A stretch of DNA of 64,000 bases from Dermatophilaceae bacterium Soc4.6 (GTDB taxonomy: Bacteria; Actinomycetota; Actinomycetes; Actinomycetales; Dermatophilaceae), in contig JAZGVH010000002.1 of the NCBI GenBank assembly GCA_039889245.1, positions 1,488,001 to 1,552,000 on the forward strand, given 5' to 3'. The notes under the pieces are model-generated. The model had not been told where the DNA came from and ran no database searches. It saw only the letters and a program-made list of their open reading frames with translations. Of this stretch, positions 34,559 to 41,981 are shown piece after piece. Positions within the stretch are counted from its first letter, which is position 1; every line of letters starts with the position of its first letter. The position numbers and the translations under genes are program-made.

Positions 34559-35788
34559 ATGCGCATGTCGAGTGATCACGCCCTTCTCCCGGCACCCCGT
34601 CGCGCACTCGGGACCGGCTCACTGCTCGCCCTCGGCCTGACCCTCCTCGCCGTTGGCCTGTACGCCGTCGGTCGCGGCCACCTCTACCGCGGCGACACCT
34701 GGCCCGACTACCTCGTCATGCTCGCGGCCGCGGTGGCCCTGCTCCTCGCCTTCACGCTGCACGCGGGCCGGGCCCCGGCCGGCTCCTGGTCGTGGCGGGC
34801 GCTGCGATCCCGCTCGCTCCTGGCCCTGCCCCCGGTCGTCGTCCTGCTCATGTCCCTCGCGGTGCTGGGCGGCAACGAGGGCGTCTCGGCCCCACGTGAC
34901 TCGGCCCAGGGGTTCTCGACGTTCATCGCGCTGGGGGCGGTGGTCGTGGCGCTCACAGTGGTGGTCAAGGCACCACGTACGGCCGCCTCCACCGCGACGA
35001 CGTGGGCCGGGCGGGACGGTGTGCCCCCCGCAGGGGTCGAGCGGATCCTGCTGCGCCGCTACCGGTTCCTGTCTCGATCCTCCTTCGTCGACGTCTCCTC
35101 GACCGAGGTCACCTTCGTGGTCCCCGTCGTCTTCGGCCGCGGGCGGTCGTGGGTCGTCCCGATCGCAGCGGTGGGTGTCGTCCTGGATGGCGGGCTCGGT
35201 CAGGACGACGAGGACGACGAGGACGACGAGGACGACGAGGACCTCGACCAGGTCGGGCCGGGCTGGGGCAACGAGGAACCCCAGGACGCCGAGTGGGTGA
35301 CGGAGCAGGAGTTTCGCGTCCCCTACCTGGCCACGACCACTTCTTTCCGGTCAGCGAACCTCGCGCTGCTCTTCACGAGCCCCCTCCCGATCCCCCCGAT
35401 CCGCTGGCTCGTCGGCGGCGACCTCGGCATCTCCCCCCGCGCCACCCGCCGTGAGGGAGGCGTGGCCCTGGACGGTGTCGAGCTGCGGGTGGTCGACCCG
35501 GGAGGCGCCGTACGGGTGCTGCTCGCGAAGGGCGTGCAGGGCATCGACGACCCCGACGAGTTCGTGCAACGACACCGCCAGGTCGTGCGCGACCCCCATC
35601 AGGTCAGGGCCCAGGTGGCGAGGGAGCGGCGGACGGTCGGGCGCGAGGCGGTGATGACGGTCGCGTTCATCGCGGCCGCCATCGCCTTCAAGGTCACCGA
35701 CGACGAGCGCTACGCCATCGCGGGTCTCGGCGTGGTCGCGGTGGCCTACCTCCTGGAGCGGGTGACCCGCGGGCGCGCCACGGCGTGA
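34559..35788 (+). CDS. membrane protein with acidic DED repeat
   Basis: An unrecognised 409-residue protein. Helices lie near residues 20-37, 50-66, 90-105 and 122-139, and a hydrophobic pair near the C-terminus (VMTVAFIAAAIAFKV, YAIAGLGVVAVAYLL). A cytoplasmic or external domain in between begins ILLRRYRFLSRSSFVDVSSTEVTFVVPVVFG. It contains a run of acidic residues, DDEDDEDDEDDED, encoded by GACGAGGAC repeats (about 35203-35240). ATG 34559 or 34565 could be the start; the upstream sequence is AT-richer (ATGATACTTTTGTCC), which suggests a promoter rather than a ribosome site. No function is proposed. Confidence 0.7.
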   Translation: MRMSSDHALLPAPRRALGTGSLLALGLTLLAVGLYAVGRGHLYRGDTWPDYLVMLAAAVALLLAFTLHAGRAPAGSWSWRALRSRSLLALPPVVVLLMSLAVLGGNEGVSAPRDSAQGFSTFIALGAVVVALTVVVKAPRTAASTATTWAGRDGVPPAGVERILLRRYRFLSRSSFVDVSSTEVTFVVPVVFGRGRSWVVPIAAVGVVLDGGLGQDDEDDEDDEDDEDLDQVGPGWGNEEPQDAEWVTEQEFRVPYLATTTSFRSANLALLFTSPLPIPPIRWLVGGDLGISPRATRREGGVALDGVELRVVDPGGAVRVLLAKGVQGIDDPDEFVQRHRQVVRDPHQVRAQVARERRTVGREAVMTVAFIAAAIAFKVTDDERYAIAGLGVVAVAYLLERVTRGRATA

Positions 35789-35864
35789 GGTGGTGCCCGG
35801 GCCCCACGCAGACTCGTCGTGGCAGAGCGCCTGACCACCCGTCGGGAGCCCCGTCGACGGCACT

Positions 35865-35880
35865 GGTATCTGGCGATACC
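35865..35880. promoter_or_regulatory. toxin-antitoxin operator candidate
   Basis: GGTATC-tggc-GATACC is a perfect 6-bp-arm palindrome ending eight bases before the antitoxin ATG (35889). This is the position expected for autorepression by the RHH antitoxin-toxin complex. Confidence 0.55.
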
Positions 35881-35888
35881 GTTGGGCG

Positions 35889-36161
35889 ATGGCCATGACC
35901 CTGCGGCTCACCGACGCCGACGACCTGCTGCTGACCGAGCGCGCCCGCCAGGAGGGACGGAGCAAGCAGGACGTCGCCCGGGAGGCCATCCGCACCTACC
36001 TCACCGATGAGGTGCGCCGGGTCGAGGACCTCGAGGACGAGCTGGCCGTGGCTCGTTACCAGGTCCGCCGCCAGCTGGGCGACGTCACCTACGTGACTCA
36101 GGCGCAGGCGCGCTCGGCCCTGGGGCTGCCCCCCTCGCCACCGCCGGCCGCGCGCCCTTGA
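35889..36161 (+). CDS. antitoxin, ribbon-helix-helix (CopG-like)
   Basis: A 90-residue protein. Residues 3-45 form an RHH fold: the strand MTLRLTDADDLLLTERARQEGRSKQDVAREAIRTYL is typical of CopG/MetJ-type antitoxins. The C-terminal half (VEDLEDELAVARYQVRRQLGDVTYVTQAQARSALGLPP) would wrap the toxin. Its TGA overlaps the TTG start of the RelE-like toxin (TTGA at 36158-36161), the usual coupled order antitoxin then toxin. ATG 35889 or 35895 are both possible. The dimer should bind the palindrome just upstream and repress the operon. Confidence 0.85.
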   Translation: MAMTLRLTDADDLLLTERARQEGRSKQDVAREAIRTYLTDEVRRVEDLEDELAVARYQVRRQLGDVTYVTQAQARSALGLPPSPPPAARP

Positions 36162-36409
36162 CCTACGAGATCCTCTGGACCGACGAGGCGTTCACCGCCG
36201 CGCAGGCCTTCATGGTGGAGGATTCGGCGGGCCTGACGGGCCTCTTCGAGACCGTCGACGACCTGGCCCGGGATCCGCGGCCCGCTGCTGCCTTCCCCTG
36301 GGGCTCTGGTGGTGTCCTTCGCCTCCGGGCTGGCCGGTACCGGGTGCTCTACGAGATCGACGACACGACCGTCCGGATCGATGTCCTCCACCTGGGCCGA
36401 GGCCGCTGA
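36158..36409 (+). CDS. toxin, RelE/ParE superfamily
   Basis: An 83-residue protein with the RelE fold: YEILWTDEAFTAAQAFMVEDSAGL (strand-helix), LFETVDDLARDPRPAAAFPWGSGGVLRLRAGRYRVLYEIDDTTVRIDVLHLGRGR. The segment RLRAGRYRVLYEIDD is the classic core, and the terminal basic residues match the catalytic rim of mRNA interferases. It would cleave mRNA on the ribosome when free of antitoxin. The TTG start is fixed by the four-base overlap with the antitoxin and is weak, as expected for keeping toxin below antitoxin. Length is normal and nothing looks broken. Confidence 0.85.
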   Translation: MTYEILWTDEAFTAAQAFMVEDSAGLTGLFETVDDLARDPRPAAAFPWGSGGVLRLRAGRYRVLYEIDDTTVRIDVLHLGRGR

Positions 36410-36526
36410 GATCCGGTCGTGCGCAGCGTCGCCGGTGTCATCCTGCGCCGTCGGCGACGCAGACCCCTGGACACACGTGGTGACCGACATCGAGGTCGAC
36501 GGCCCGTGGGTGCGCACTCGACGCCG

Positions 36527-37750
36527 CTACCCACGGGTGGTCGACTGGGCAGACTGCAGGCCGAGCCCCCGCTCATCCGCACGACCACCCCCGACCGGCT
36601 CCAGCACCTCCACCGCCAGCACCGTCGGCAGGTGCCGGGCGATCTCCTCCCACGTCTCACCCTCGTCGCGGCTGGCGAAGACCGAGCCCGTGTTCGTCCC
36701 GAAGTAGACCCCCGCGGGGTCGCGCCCGTCGCCGCTCATCGCCTGCCGGAGCACGGTGAAGAAGCACGCCTCCTGGGGCAGGCCCACCCGCTGCGCCTCC
36801 CACGAGGCACCGGCGTCCCGTGACCGCCAGACCGCGGCGGCGGCACCCGGCGGGTAGCGGCCCTCGCTGTCACCGTTGAGCGGCACGGTCCACAGCGTCT
36901 GCGGGTCGTGCGGGTGGGTCCAGAGGGGGAAGCCGAAGGTCGAGGGTAGGCCCGGGGTGATGTCGTGCCAGCTCCCACCCGCGTCGTCGGAGCGCCAGAC
37001 CCCGTGGTGGTTCTGCTGGTAGAGCCGGTCGGTGTCGCCGACGGCGCGCTCGAGGTGGTGCACACAGAAGCCGGTGTGCCCGTCGGACGCGGCCGCGGGG
37101 TGCGCGTGACCCTCCCCGTCGGCGGGGTCGGCGAGGTCGTTGCGCCGCTCCCAGGTCACCCCGCCGTCCTGTGTGGCGAAGACCCCGGCCGTCGAGATCC
37201 CGACCCACAGCCGGTCCGGGTCCGCAGGGTCCGAGACGATCGTGTGCAGCACCAGCCCGGCCCCTCCGGGGACCCACTCCTGCGCGGACGGGTGGTCGGT
37301 CAGCCCCGTGACGACCTCCCACGTCGCACCGTCGTCGTCGCTGACCAGCAGGGTCGCCGGCTTCGTCCCGGCATACAGGCGCGTGCCGGCGCGGCCGAGC
37401 GACCAGACCTGCGAGAAGGTCTCCCCGAAGGGGACCGGCTGCTCGCTCCAGCCGATGGACGCCGCGAAGTCGGGGCTGCCCGCGGCCCAGGCGTCCATCT
37501 GCCCAGACGTCAGCTTGGCCAGCTGCCACGTGCGGCCGCCGTCACCCGAGCGCCAGACCCCGGCGCCGGTCCACTCACCACCACCGCAGGCCCACATGGC
37601 CCCGCTGACGGGGTCGCCGACGACGTGGTTGACCGACCACCCGTCGCAGTAGGGCCCGCGGACCGACCAGTGGGTGCGGTCGGCGTCGCCGTCGAGCACG
37701 AAGGCGCCCTTGGTGGTGCCCACCAGCAGGTGGATGGCTGCGTCGGACAT
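36527..37750 (-). CDS. BNR/sialidase-like beta-propeller protein (VPS10-type repeats)
   Basis: A 407-residue cytoplasmic beta-propeller with repeated Asp-box (SxDxGxTW) motifs: RSGDGGRTWQLA, VSDDDGATWEVV, TQDGGVTWERR, RSDDAGGSWHDI, RSRDAGASWEAQR and SRDEGETWEEIA. The family is annotated as exo-alpha-sialidase or glycosyl hydrolase, but the opening HLLVGTTKGAFVLDGD is that of a common bacterial protein of unknown activity. No signal peptide is visible. ATG 37750 with AAGGAG upstream. Catalytic residues of true sialidases are not evident, so I would not call it a sialidase. It is divergent from the DUF2200 gene. Confidence 0.85.
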   Translation of the reverse strand: MSDAAIHLLVGTTKGAFVLDGDADRTHWSVRGPYCDGWSVNHVVGDPVSGAMWACGGGEWTGAGVWRSGDGGRTWQLAKLTSGQMDAWAAGSPDFAASIGWSEQPVPFGETFSQVWSLGRAGTRLYAGTKPATLLVSDDDGATWEVVTGLTDHPSAQEWVPGGAGLVLHTIVSDPADPDRLWVGISTAGVFATQDGGVTWERRNDLADPADGEGHAHPAAASDGHTGFCVHHLERAVGDTDRLYQQNHHGVWRSDDAGGSWHDITPGLPSTFGFPLWTHPHDPQTLWTVPLNGDSEGRYPPGAAAAVWRSRDAGASWEAQRVGLPQEACFFTVLRQAMSGDGRDPAGVYFGTNTGSVFASRDEGETWEEIARHLPTVLAVEVLEPVGGGRADERGLGLQSAQSTTRG

Positions 37751-37858
37751 GCCTGCCGCTCCTTCGTGGCTCGGCGTCCGGCTGGGCCGTCGGACGTGCG
37801 TCCCAGTGTCGCGACGCGGGGCCCGCCCGGCAAGGGCCTGCCTGTGGGATCCTCGAGC

Positions 37859-38215
37859 GTGCCCGGCCACCGCCTCTTCACCACCAGCTTCGCCACCATC
37901 CACGCCCTCTACGTGGCCAAGGTCGAGCGCAAGGGGCACACCGGCTCTGAGGTGGACGAGGTGATCTGCTGGCTGACCGGTCACGACCCCTCCAGCCTGC
38001 AACGGGTCATCGACGACGAGATCGACCTGCAGACCTTCTTCGCCGACGCGCCGGCGATGAGCCCGCACGCCGGCCTCATCACCGGGGTCGTCTGCGGGCA
38101 CCGGGTCGAGGACATCGAGGACCCGCTGATGCAGCAGGTCCGGTGGATGGACAAGCTCGTCGACGAGGTCGCACGGGGCAAGAAGATGTCGGCGATCCTG
38201 CGGGCACCGGGCTGA
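37859..38215 (+). CDS. DUF2200-family protein
   Basis: A 118-residue protein. The start HRLFTTSFATIHALYVAKVERKG, the centre EVDEVICWLTGHD, and GVVCGHRVEDIEDPLMQQVRWMDKLVDEVARGKKM near the end match the DUF2200 family throughout. Function is unknown; the family is widespread in bacteria and predicted cytoplasmic. GTG 37859 has no strong ribosome site, and the frame continues upstream, but homology begins here. It lies between a BNR gene (divergent) and a sigma factor gene (same strand, 68 bp on). Confidence 0.9.
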   Translation: MPGHRLFTTSFATIHALYVAKVERKGHTGSEVDEVICWLTGHDPSSLQRVIDDEIDLQTFFADAPAMSPHAGLITGVVCGHRVEDIEDPLMQQVRWMDKLVDEVARGKKMSAILRAPG

Positions 38216-38283
38216 CCACGCGCTGAGCGGTATCGACAACCGCATGGCGGTCACACTTCTCCCGCTCTGCGCGTCAGGGGAGC

Positions 38284-39150
38284 ATGAGCACAGGTGGAGG
38301 GTCCGTGGACCGGACGGAGGTGTTCGAGGCCGAGCGTCCTCGACTGGTGGCCATCGCGGGCCGGGTGCTCGGCGACCACAGCGAGGCGCAGGACATCGTG
38401 CAGCAGGCCTGGCTGCGGCTGGACCGCACGCAGACCGACATCGACAGCCTGCCGGCCTGGCTGACCACGGTCACCACCCGGCTGTGCCTCGACCGTCTGC
38501 GGGCCCGCACCCCCCTGCCCGTCGAGGACGTCGAGCTCCTCGAGACGCAGGAGACCGGCGGCGACCCCGCCGACGACGTCGCGCTCGCCGAGACCGTCGC
38601 CCTCGCACTGCACGTGGTGCTCGACCGGCTCTCCCCGCGCGAACGGGTCGCCTTCGTGCTCCACGACAGCTTTGGCGTCGACTTCGAGGCGGTTGCCTCG
38701 GTCCTCGACACGACGCCGGCCGCCGCGCGCAAGCTGGCCTCGCGGGCGCGGGCCAAGGTGACTGCACCCCATTCACAGGATCGACTGGCCGACTGGGAGG
38801 TGGTCGACGCCTTCATGGCGGCGGCCAGGAACGGCGAGTTCGCCGCACTGCTCACGCTGCTCGCCCCTGACGCCGCCGTGACCGCTGACGACGCCGCGGT
38901 CCTGGTGGGCACGCCGCGCCAGATCGACGGCCGAGACGCGGTGGCCGCGTTCTTCAACGGCAGCGCGCAGTCGGCGCTGCCCGTCTTCGTCGGCGAGCGG
39001 CCCGGCACCGCCTGGTTCCACCTCGGGCAGGCCAGGGTCGTCTTCGACTTCACAGTCGGCGACGGCCTCGTGCAGGCCGTCACCTTCCGCGCAGCACCCG
39101 AGGTCCTCCTCCGCGTCGTGCGCCGCGACGGCGGCCGGCCTCGCGGCTGA
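38284..39150 (+). CDS. ECF sigma factor, SigJ/ECF41-like with SnoaL-type domain
   Basis: A sigma factor of 288 residues. Region 2 (about 12-75) has VFEAERPRLVAIAGRVLGDHSEAQDIVQQAWLRL; region 4 (about 115-165) has RLSPRERVAFVLHDSFGVDFEAVASVLDTTPAAARKLASRARAKV. The C-terminal about 110 residues (WEVVDAFMAAARNGEFAALLTLLAPDA) are a SnoaL-like domain that in this class modulates activity in place of a separate anti-sigma factor. No anti-sigma gene is adjacent, as expected. It may direct the DUF1059 gene just downstream; the usual carboxymuconolactone-decarboxylase-type partner of ECF41 is absent. ATG 38284. Confidence 0.9.
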   Translation: MSTGGGSVDRTEVFEAERPRLVAIAGRVLGDHSEAQDIVQQAWLRLDRTQTDIDSLPAWLTTVTTRLCLDRLRARTPLPVEDVELLETQETGGDPADDVALAETVALALHVVLDRLSPRERVAFVLHDSFGVDFEAVASVLDTTPAAARKLASRARAKVTAPHSQDRLADWEVVDAFMAAARNGEFAALLTLLAPDAAVTADDAAVLVGTPRQIDGRDAVAAFFNGSAQSALPVFVGERPGTAWFHLGQARVVFDFTVGDGLVQAVTFRAAPEVLLRVVRRDGGRPRG

Positions 39151-39210
39151 CCGCGCACCACCTGCCCCCCGCACACGCCACACACACCACACAGACCAAG
39201 GAGAACGACC

Positions 39211-39447
39211 ATGAAGACCATGACCTGCCGCGCCCTCGGCGGCGCCTGCGACCTCGAGCACCACGGCGCGAGCGCCGACGACGTCATCAAGGCGCAGGAC
39301 CGCCACCTCAAGGACCAGGAGCAGGCCGGCGACGCGCAGCACCAGCCGGCCCGCGACGCCATGAAGAGCCGGTGGCGCCACCCCCGGAAGTCGATGGGCT
39401 GGTACACCGACACCAAGGCGGCCTACGCAGCCCTTCCCGAGGACTGA
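39211..39447 (+). CDS. DUF1059-family small protein
   Basis: A 78-residue protein: MKTMTCRALGGACDLEH, then ADDVIKAQDRHLKD and MKSRWRHPRKSMGWYTDTKAAYAALPED. The start with two cysteines (TCRALGGACD) and the QDRHLKD helix match DUF1059. The Cys pair may bind metal or iron-sulfur; this is not shown. AAGGAG lies eight bases before ATG 39211. It follows the ECF sigma factor by 60 bp and ends with a hairpin. Function unknown. Confidence 0.85.
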   Translation: MKTMTCRALGGACDLEHHGASADDVIKAQDRHLKDQEQAGDAQHQPARDAMKSRWRHPRKSMGWYTDTKAAYAALPED

Positions 39448-39448
39448 G

Positions 39449-39485
39449 CCCTCACGGCATGCTGGTGGCATGGAGCCCGTGAGGG
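39449..39485 (+). terminator. hairpin after DUF1059 gene
   Basis: CCCTCACGG (39449-39457) pairs with CCGTGAGGG (39477-39485), a 9-bp stem right after the stop codon. There is no U-tract. Confidence 0.55.
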
Positions 39486-39619
39486 GCGCGCGCGCGATCG
39501 CCTGCTGCTCCGCCGCCCTCGGCGACGTCGGGTTGAGACCGGACCAGCAGCTGGGGCAGTGGGACGGTCTCCAGCCCCCGAGATAGGGCCGCAGGAGTCA
39601 TACTCGGGTCATAGCCGAT

Positions 39620-39637
39620 GTCCAGCAAACGTCCAGA
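39620..39637 (+). promoter_or_regulatory. 11-bp-spaced direct repeat upstream of response regulator
   Basis: GTCCAGC (39620-39626) and GTCCAGA (39631-39637) are seven-base direct repeats with a four-base spacer, 22 bp before the regulator start. PhoP-class regulators bind direct repeats with this spacing, so autoregulation is likely. The rest of the gap 39486-39619 shows nothing I recognise. Confidence 0.5.
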
Positions 39638-39658
39638 CTCTCGGCCGACACTGACGAG

Positions 39659-40441
39659 GTGACCGACACCGTGAGCCGTGAGACGCGTGAGACGCGTGAG
39701 ACGCGTGAGACGCGTGAGACGCGGGACAACCGCGACAACCCCTACGAGGCGACGCTCCTCGTCGTCGAGGACGAGCCCAACATCCGCGAGCTCCTCGCCA
39801 CCTCGCTGCGCTTCGCCGGCTTCGACGTCTCGGTCGCGGCCGACGGCCAGAGCGCGCTGACCAGCGCCTCCGAGCGCCACCCCGACCTCGTCGTGCTCGA
39901 CGTGATGCTCCCCGACATGGACGGCTTCGAGGTGACCCGGCGCCTGCGCGAGTCGGGACGCCAGCTGCCGATCGTCTTCGTCACGGCACGCGACTCGGTC
40001 GAGGACAAGATCAAGGGCCTGACCGTCGGCGGCGACGACTACGTCACCAAGCCGTTCAGCCTCGAGGAGGTCATCGCGCGCATCCGCGCCGTGCTGCGCC
40101 GCACGCGCGGTGAGGAGGACGGCGCGGCCTCGCTGCGCTTCCACGACCTCGAGCTCGACGACGACAGCCACGAGGTGCGCCGGGGCGGCCGTGTCATCGA
40201 CGTCTCTCCGACGGAGTTCAAGCTGCTGCGCTACCTCATGCTCAACCCCAACCGGGTCCTGTCGAAGTCGCAGATCCTCGACCACGTGTGGGACTACGAC
40301 TTCCGTGGCGAGTCGGGCATCGTCGAGTCCTACATCTCCTACCTGCGGCGCAAGATCGACACCGTCGAGCCCTCCCTCATCCACACCAAGCGCGGCATCG
40401 GCTACGTGCTGCGCCTGCCGCCGGGCACTCCCACGGCGTGA
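39659..40441 (+). CDS. response regulator, PhoP/MprA-like OmpR family
   Basis: A 260-residue regulator. An N-terminal tail carries five RET tripeptides (residues 7-21) before the receiver domain (about 32-148), with acidic residues E37/D38, phospho-acceptor D81 in VVLDVMLPDMDGF, and K-P-F in YVTKPFSLEE. The winged helix (about 160-255) contains SPTEFKLLRYLMLNPNRVLSKSQILDHVW, ESYISYLRRKID and TKRGIGYVLR. Sequence is closest, as remembered, to mycobacterial PhoP/TcrX; the order regulator-kinase-protease recalls MprAB-PepD. The stop overlaps the kinase GTG. The start GTG 39659 is uncertain because a later in-frame GTG (39671) also exists. Confidence 0.92.
   Translation: MTDTVSRETRETRETRETRETRDNRDNPYEATLLVVEDEPNIRELLATSLRFAGFDVSVAADGQSALTSASERHPDLVVLDVMLPDMDGFEVTRRLRESGRQLPIVFVTARDSVEDKIKGLTVGGDDYVTKPFSLEEVIARIRAVLRRTRGEEDGAASLRFHDLELDDDSHEVRRGGRVIDVSPTEFKLLRYLMLNPNRVLSKSQILDHVWDYDFRGESGIVESYISYLRRKIDTVEPSLIHTKRGIGYVLRLPPGTPTA
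39677..39721 (+). repeat. 9-bp tandem repeat encoding RET tripeptides
   Basis: CGTGAGACG occurs five times in a row near the start of the regulator gene. The unit keeps the reading frame, so copy-number change would lengthen or shorten the charged N-terminal tail without truncating the protein. No such tail is needed for receiver function. Confidence 0.9.
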
Positions 40442-41919
40442 CCCGGAGCCTCCATCCGCTGCGCCGCGCCAGCGACCGGCTGGCGACGCTGCCCCTGCGC
40501 GTGCGGCTGGTCTCGGTCGTCGTGCTCCTGCTGGCGGCTGCCCTGGCCGCCTCGGGCCTGATCGTCAACGTGCTGCTGCGCAGCTACCTCCTCGCCCGCG
40601 CCGACGACGAGCTGCGCACCTACTCCGGGGTCGTGGCCGATCTCGACTACGACAGCCGCACCGCGTACGCCTTGCGCCCCAACTTCACGGTGCGGCTCAA
40701 CCGACCTGACGGCAGCGACGTGATGGAGATCGTCGACTCGGCGACCGAGCCCGACCTCACTCCCCTGATCCCCCCGCTGAAGTCCACGGACCCCCGGGTG
40801 GCCCAGTCCCGGCCCTTCACCGTGCCGTCCACCGCGGGCGACGAGCCGTCGTGGCGGGTCATCTCCGGGGTCACGGCCGACTCCAAGTCGGTCTACGAGG
40901 TCGCCATCTCGCTGCGGCCGATGGACGACACCCTCGACCGGGTGATCAAGGACGGCCTGCTCATCGGCCTGGCCGTCCTCGCCGCCTCGGTGGTCATCGG
41001 CTGGTATGCCGTCCGCCGCAGCTTCCGCCCCCTCAACCGCATCGAGGACACGGCCGCCGCCATCGCCGCCGGCGACCTGACGCAGCGCATGCCCGAGCGG
41101 GCCACGCCCGACGAGGTCGGGTCGCTGACCCGCTCGCTCAACGCCATGCTCACCCAGATCGAGCAGTCCTTCGCCGTGCGCGAGGCCTCCGAGGAGCGGA
41201 TGCGCGAGTTCGTCGCCGACGCCTCGCACGAGCTGCGCACCCCCCTCGCCACCGTCCGGGGCTATGCCGAGCTCTACCGGCAGGGCGCGGTGAGCCGCCC
41301 CGAAGACGTGCGCAGCGCCTTCGGACGCATCGAGAGCGAGGCCGGGCGCATGGGCAGCCTCGTCGAGGACCTGCTGATCCTGGCCCGCCTCGACGAGAAG
41401 CGGCCCCTGTCGCTCGACGACGTCGACCTCGCGGTGCTCGCGGGCGACGCGCGCCAAGACGCTCACGTGCTGGCTCCGGACCGTCACGTGCGCCTCGTCG
41501 GCGCCTTCGGGCCGCTCGGCCCGGTGCACGTGGTCGGCGACGACCCGCAGCTGCGTCAGGTGATGACCAACCTCCTCAGCAACGCGCTCAACCACACCCC
41601 CGCGGGCACGCCGGTCGAGATCGCGGTCGGGCAGACGACCGCCGGGTGCGCCGTCATCGAGGTGCGCGACCACGGCCCCGGCATCGACCCGCAGCGCGCC
41701 CGCAAGGTGTTCGAGCGCTTCTACCGCACCGACCCCTCCCGCAGCCGCGTGCAGGGTGGCAGCGGCCTGGGGCTGGCTATCGTCTCCGCGATCGTGGCCG
41801 CCCACCAGGGCTCCGTGCGCGTGACCCCCACCGACGGCGGTGGCGCGACCTTCACGGTCGAGCTCCCACAGGCCCTGCACAGGCTGACCCAAGCGGGCTC
41901 AGACGTCAACCCGGTGTAG
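40438..41919 (+). CDS. sensor histidine kinase, partner of the PhoP/MprA-like regulator
   Basis: A 493-residue transmembrane kinase. TM1 is near 22-43 (SVVVLLLAAALAASGLIVNV), followed by a periplasmic-side sensor of about 120 residues. TM2 is near 180-200, then come HAMP (RRSFRPLNRIEDTAAAIAAGDLTQRMP) and the phospho-acceptor His in ADASHELRTPLATVRGY. The ATPase domain has the N-box NLLSNALNHTPAG, G1 VRDHGPGID, F-box FERFYRTD and G2 GGSGLGLAIV. All catalytic boxes are intact. GTG 40438 overlaps the regulator stop. The HtrA-like protease follows 62 bp downstream, so the trio may form an envelope-stress module. Confidence 0.94.
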   Translation: MTRSLHPLRRASDRLATLPLRVRLVSVVVLLLAAALAASGLIVNVLLRSYLLARADDELRTYSGVVADLDYDSRTAYALRPNFTVRLNRPDGSDVMEIVDSATEPDLTPLIPPLKSTDPRVAQSRPFTVPSTAGDEPSWRVISGVTADSKSVYEVAISLRPMDDTLDRVIKDGLLIGLAVLAASVVIGWYAVRRSFRPLNRIEDTAAAIAAGDLTQRMPERATPDEVGSLTRSLNAMLTQIEQSFAVREASEERMREFVADASHELRTPLATVRGYAELYRQGAVSRPEDVRSAFGRIESEAGRMGSLVEDLLILARLDEKRPLSLDDVDLAVLAGDARQDAHVLAPDRHVRLVGAFGPLGPVHVVGDDPQLRQVMTNLLSNALNHTPAGTPVEIAVGQTTAGCAVIEVRDHGPGIDPQRARKVFERFYRTDPSRSRVQGGSGLGLAIVSAIVAAHQGSVRVTPTDGGGATFTVELPQALHRLTQAGSDVNPV

Positions 41920-41981
41920 TAGTGGACATACCGACGCACGACCCGTCGACCGCACGAACGCAGGAAGAGGACTTGAGGACC

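Noticed and set aside
36527..37750. A true sialidase
   Set aside because: Asp-box repeats are present, but the catalytic Arg triad and Tyr/Glu arrangement cannot be identified and there is no secretion signal.
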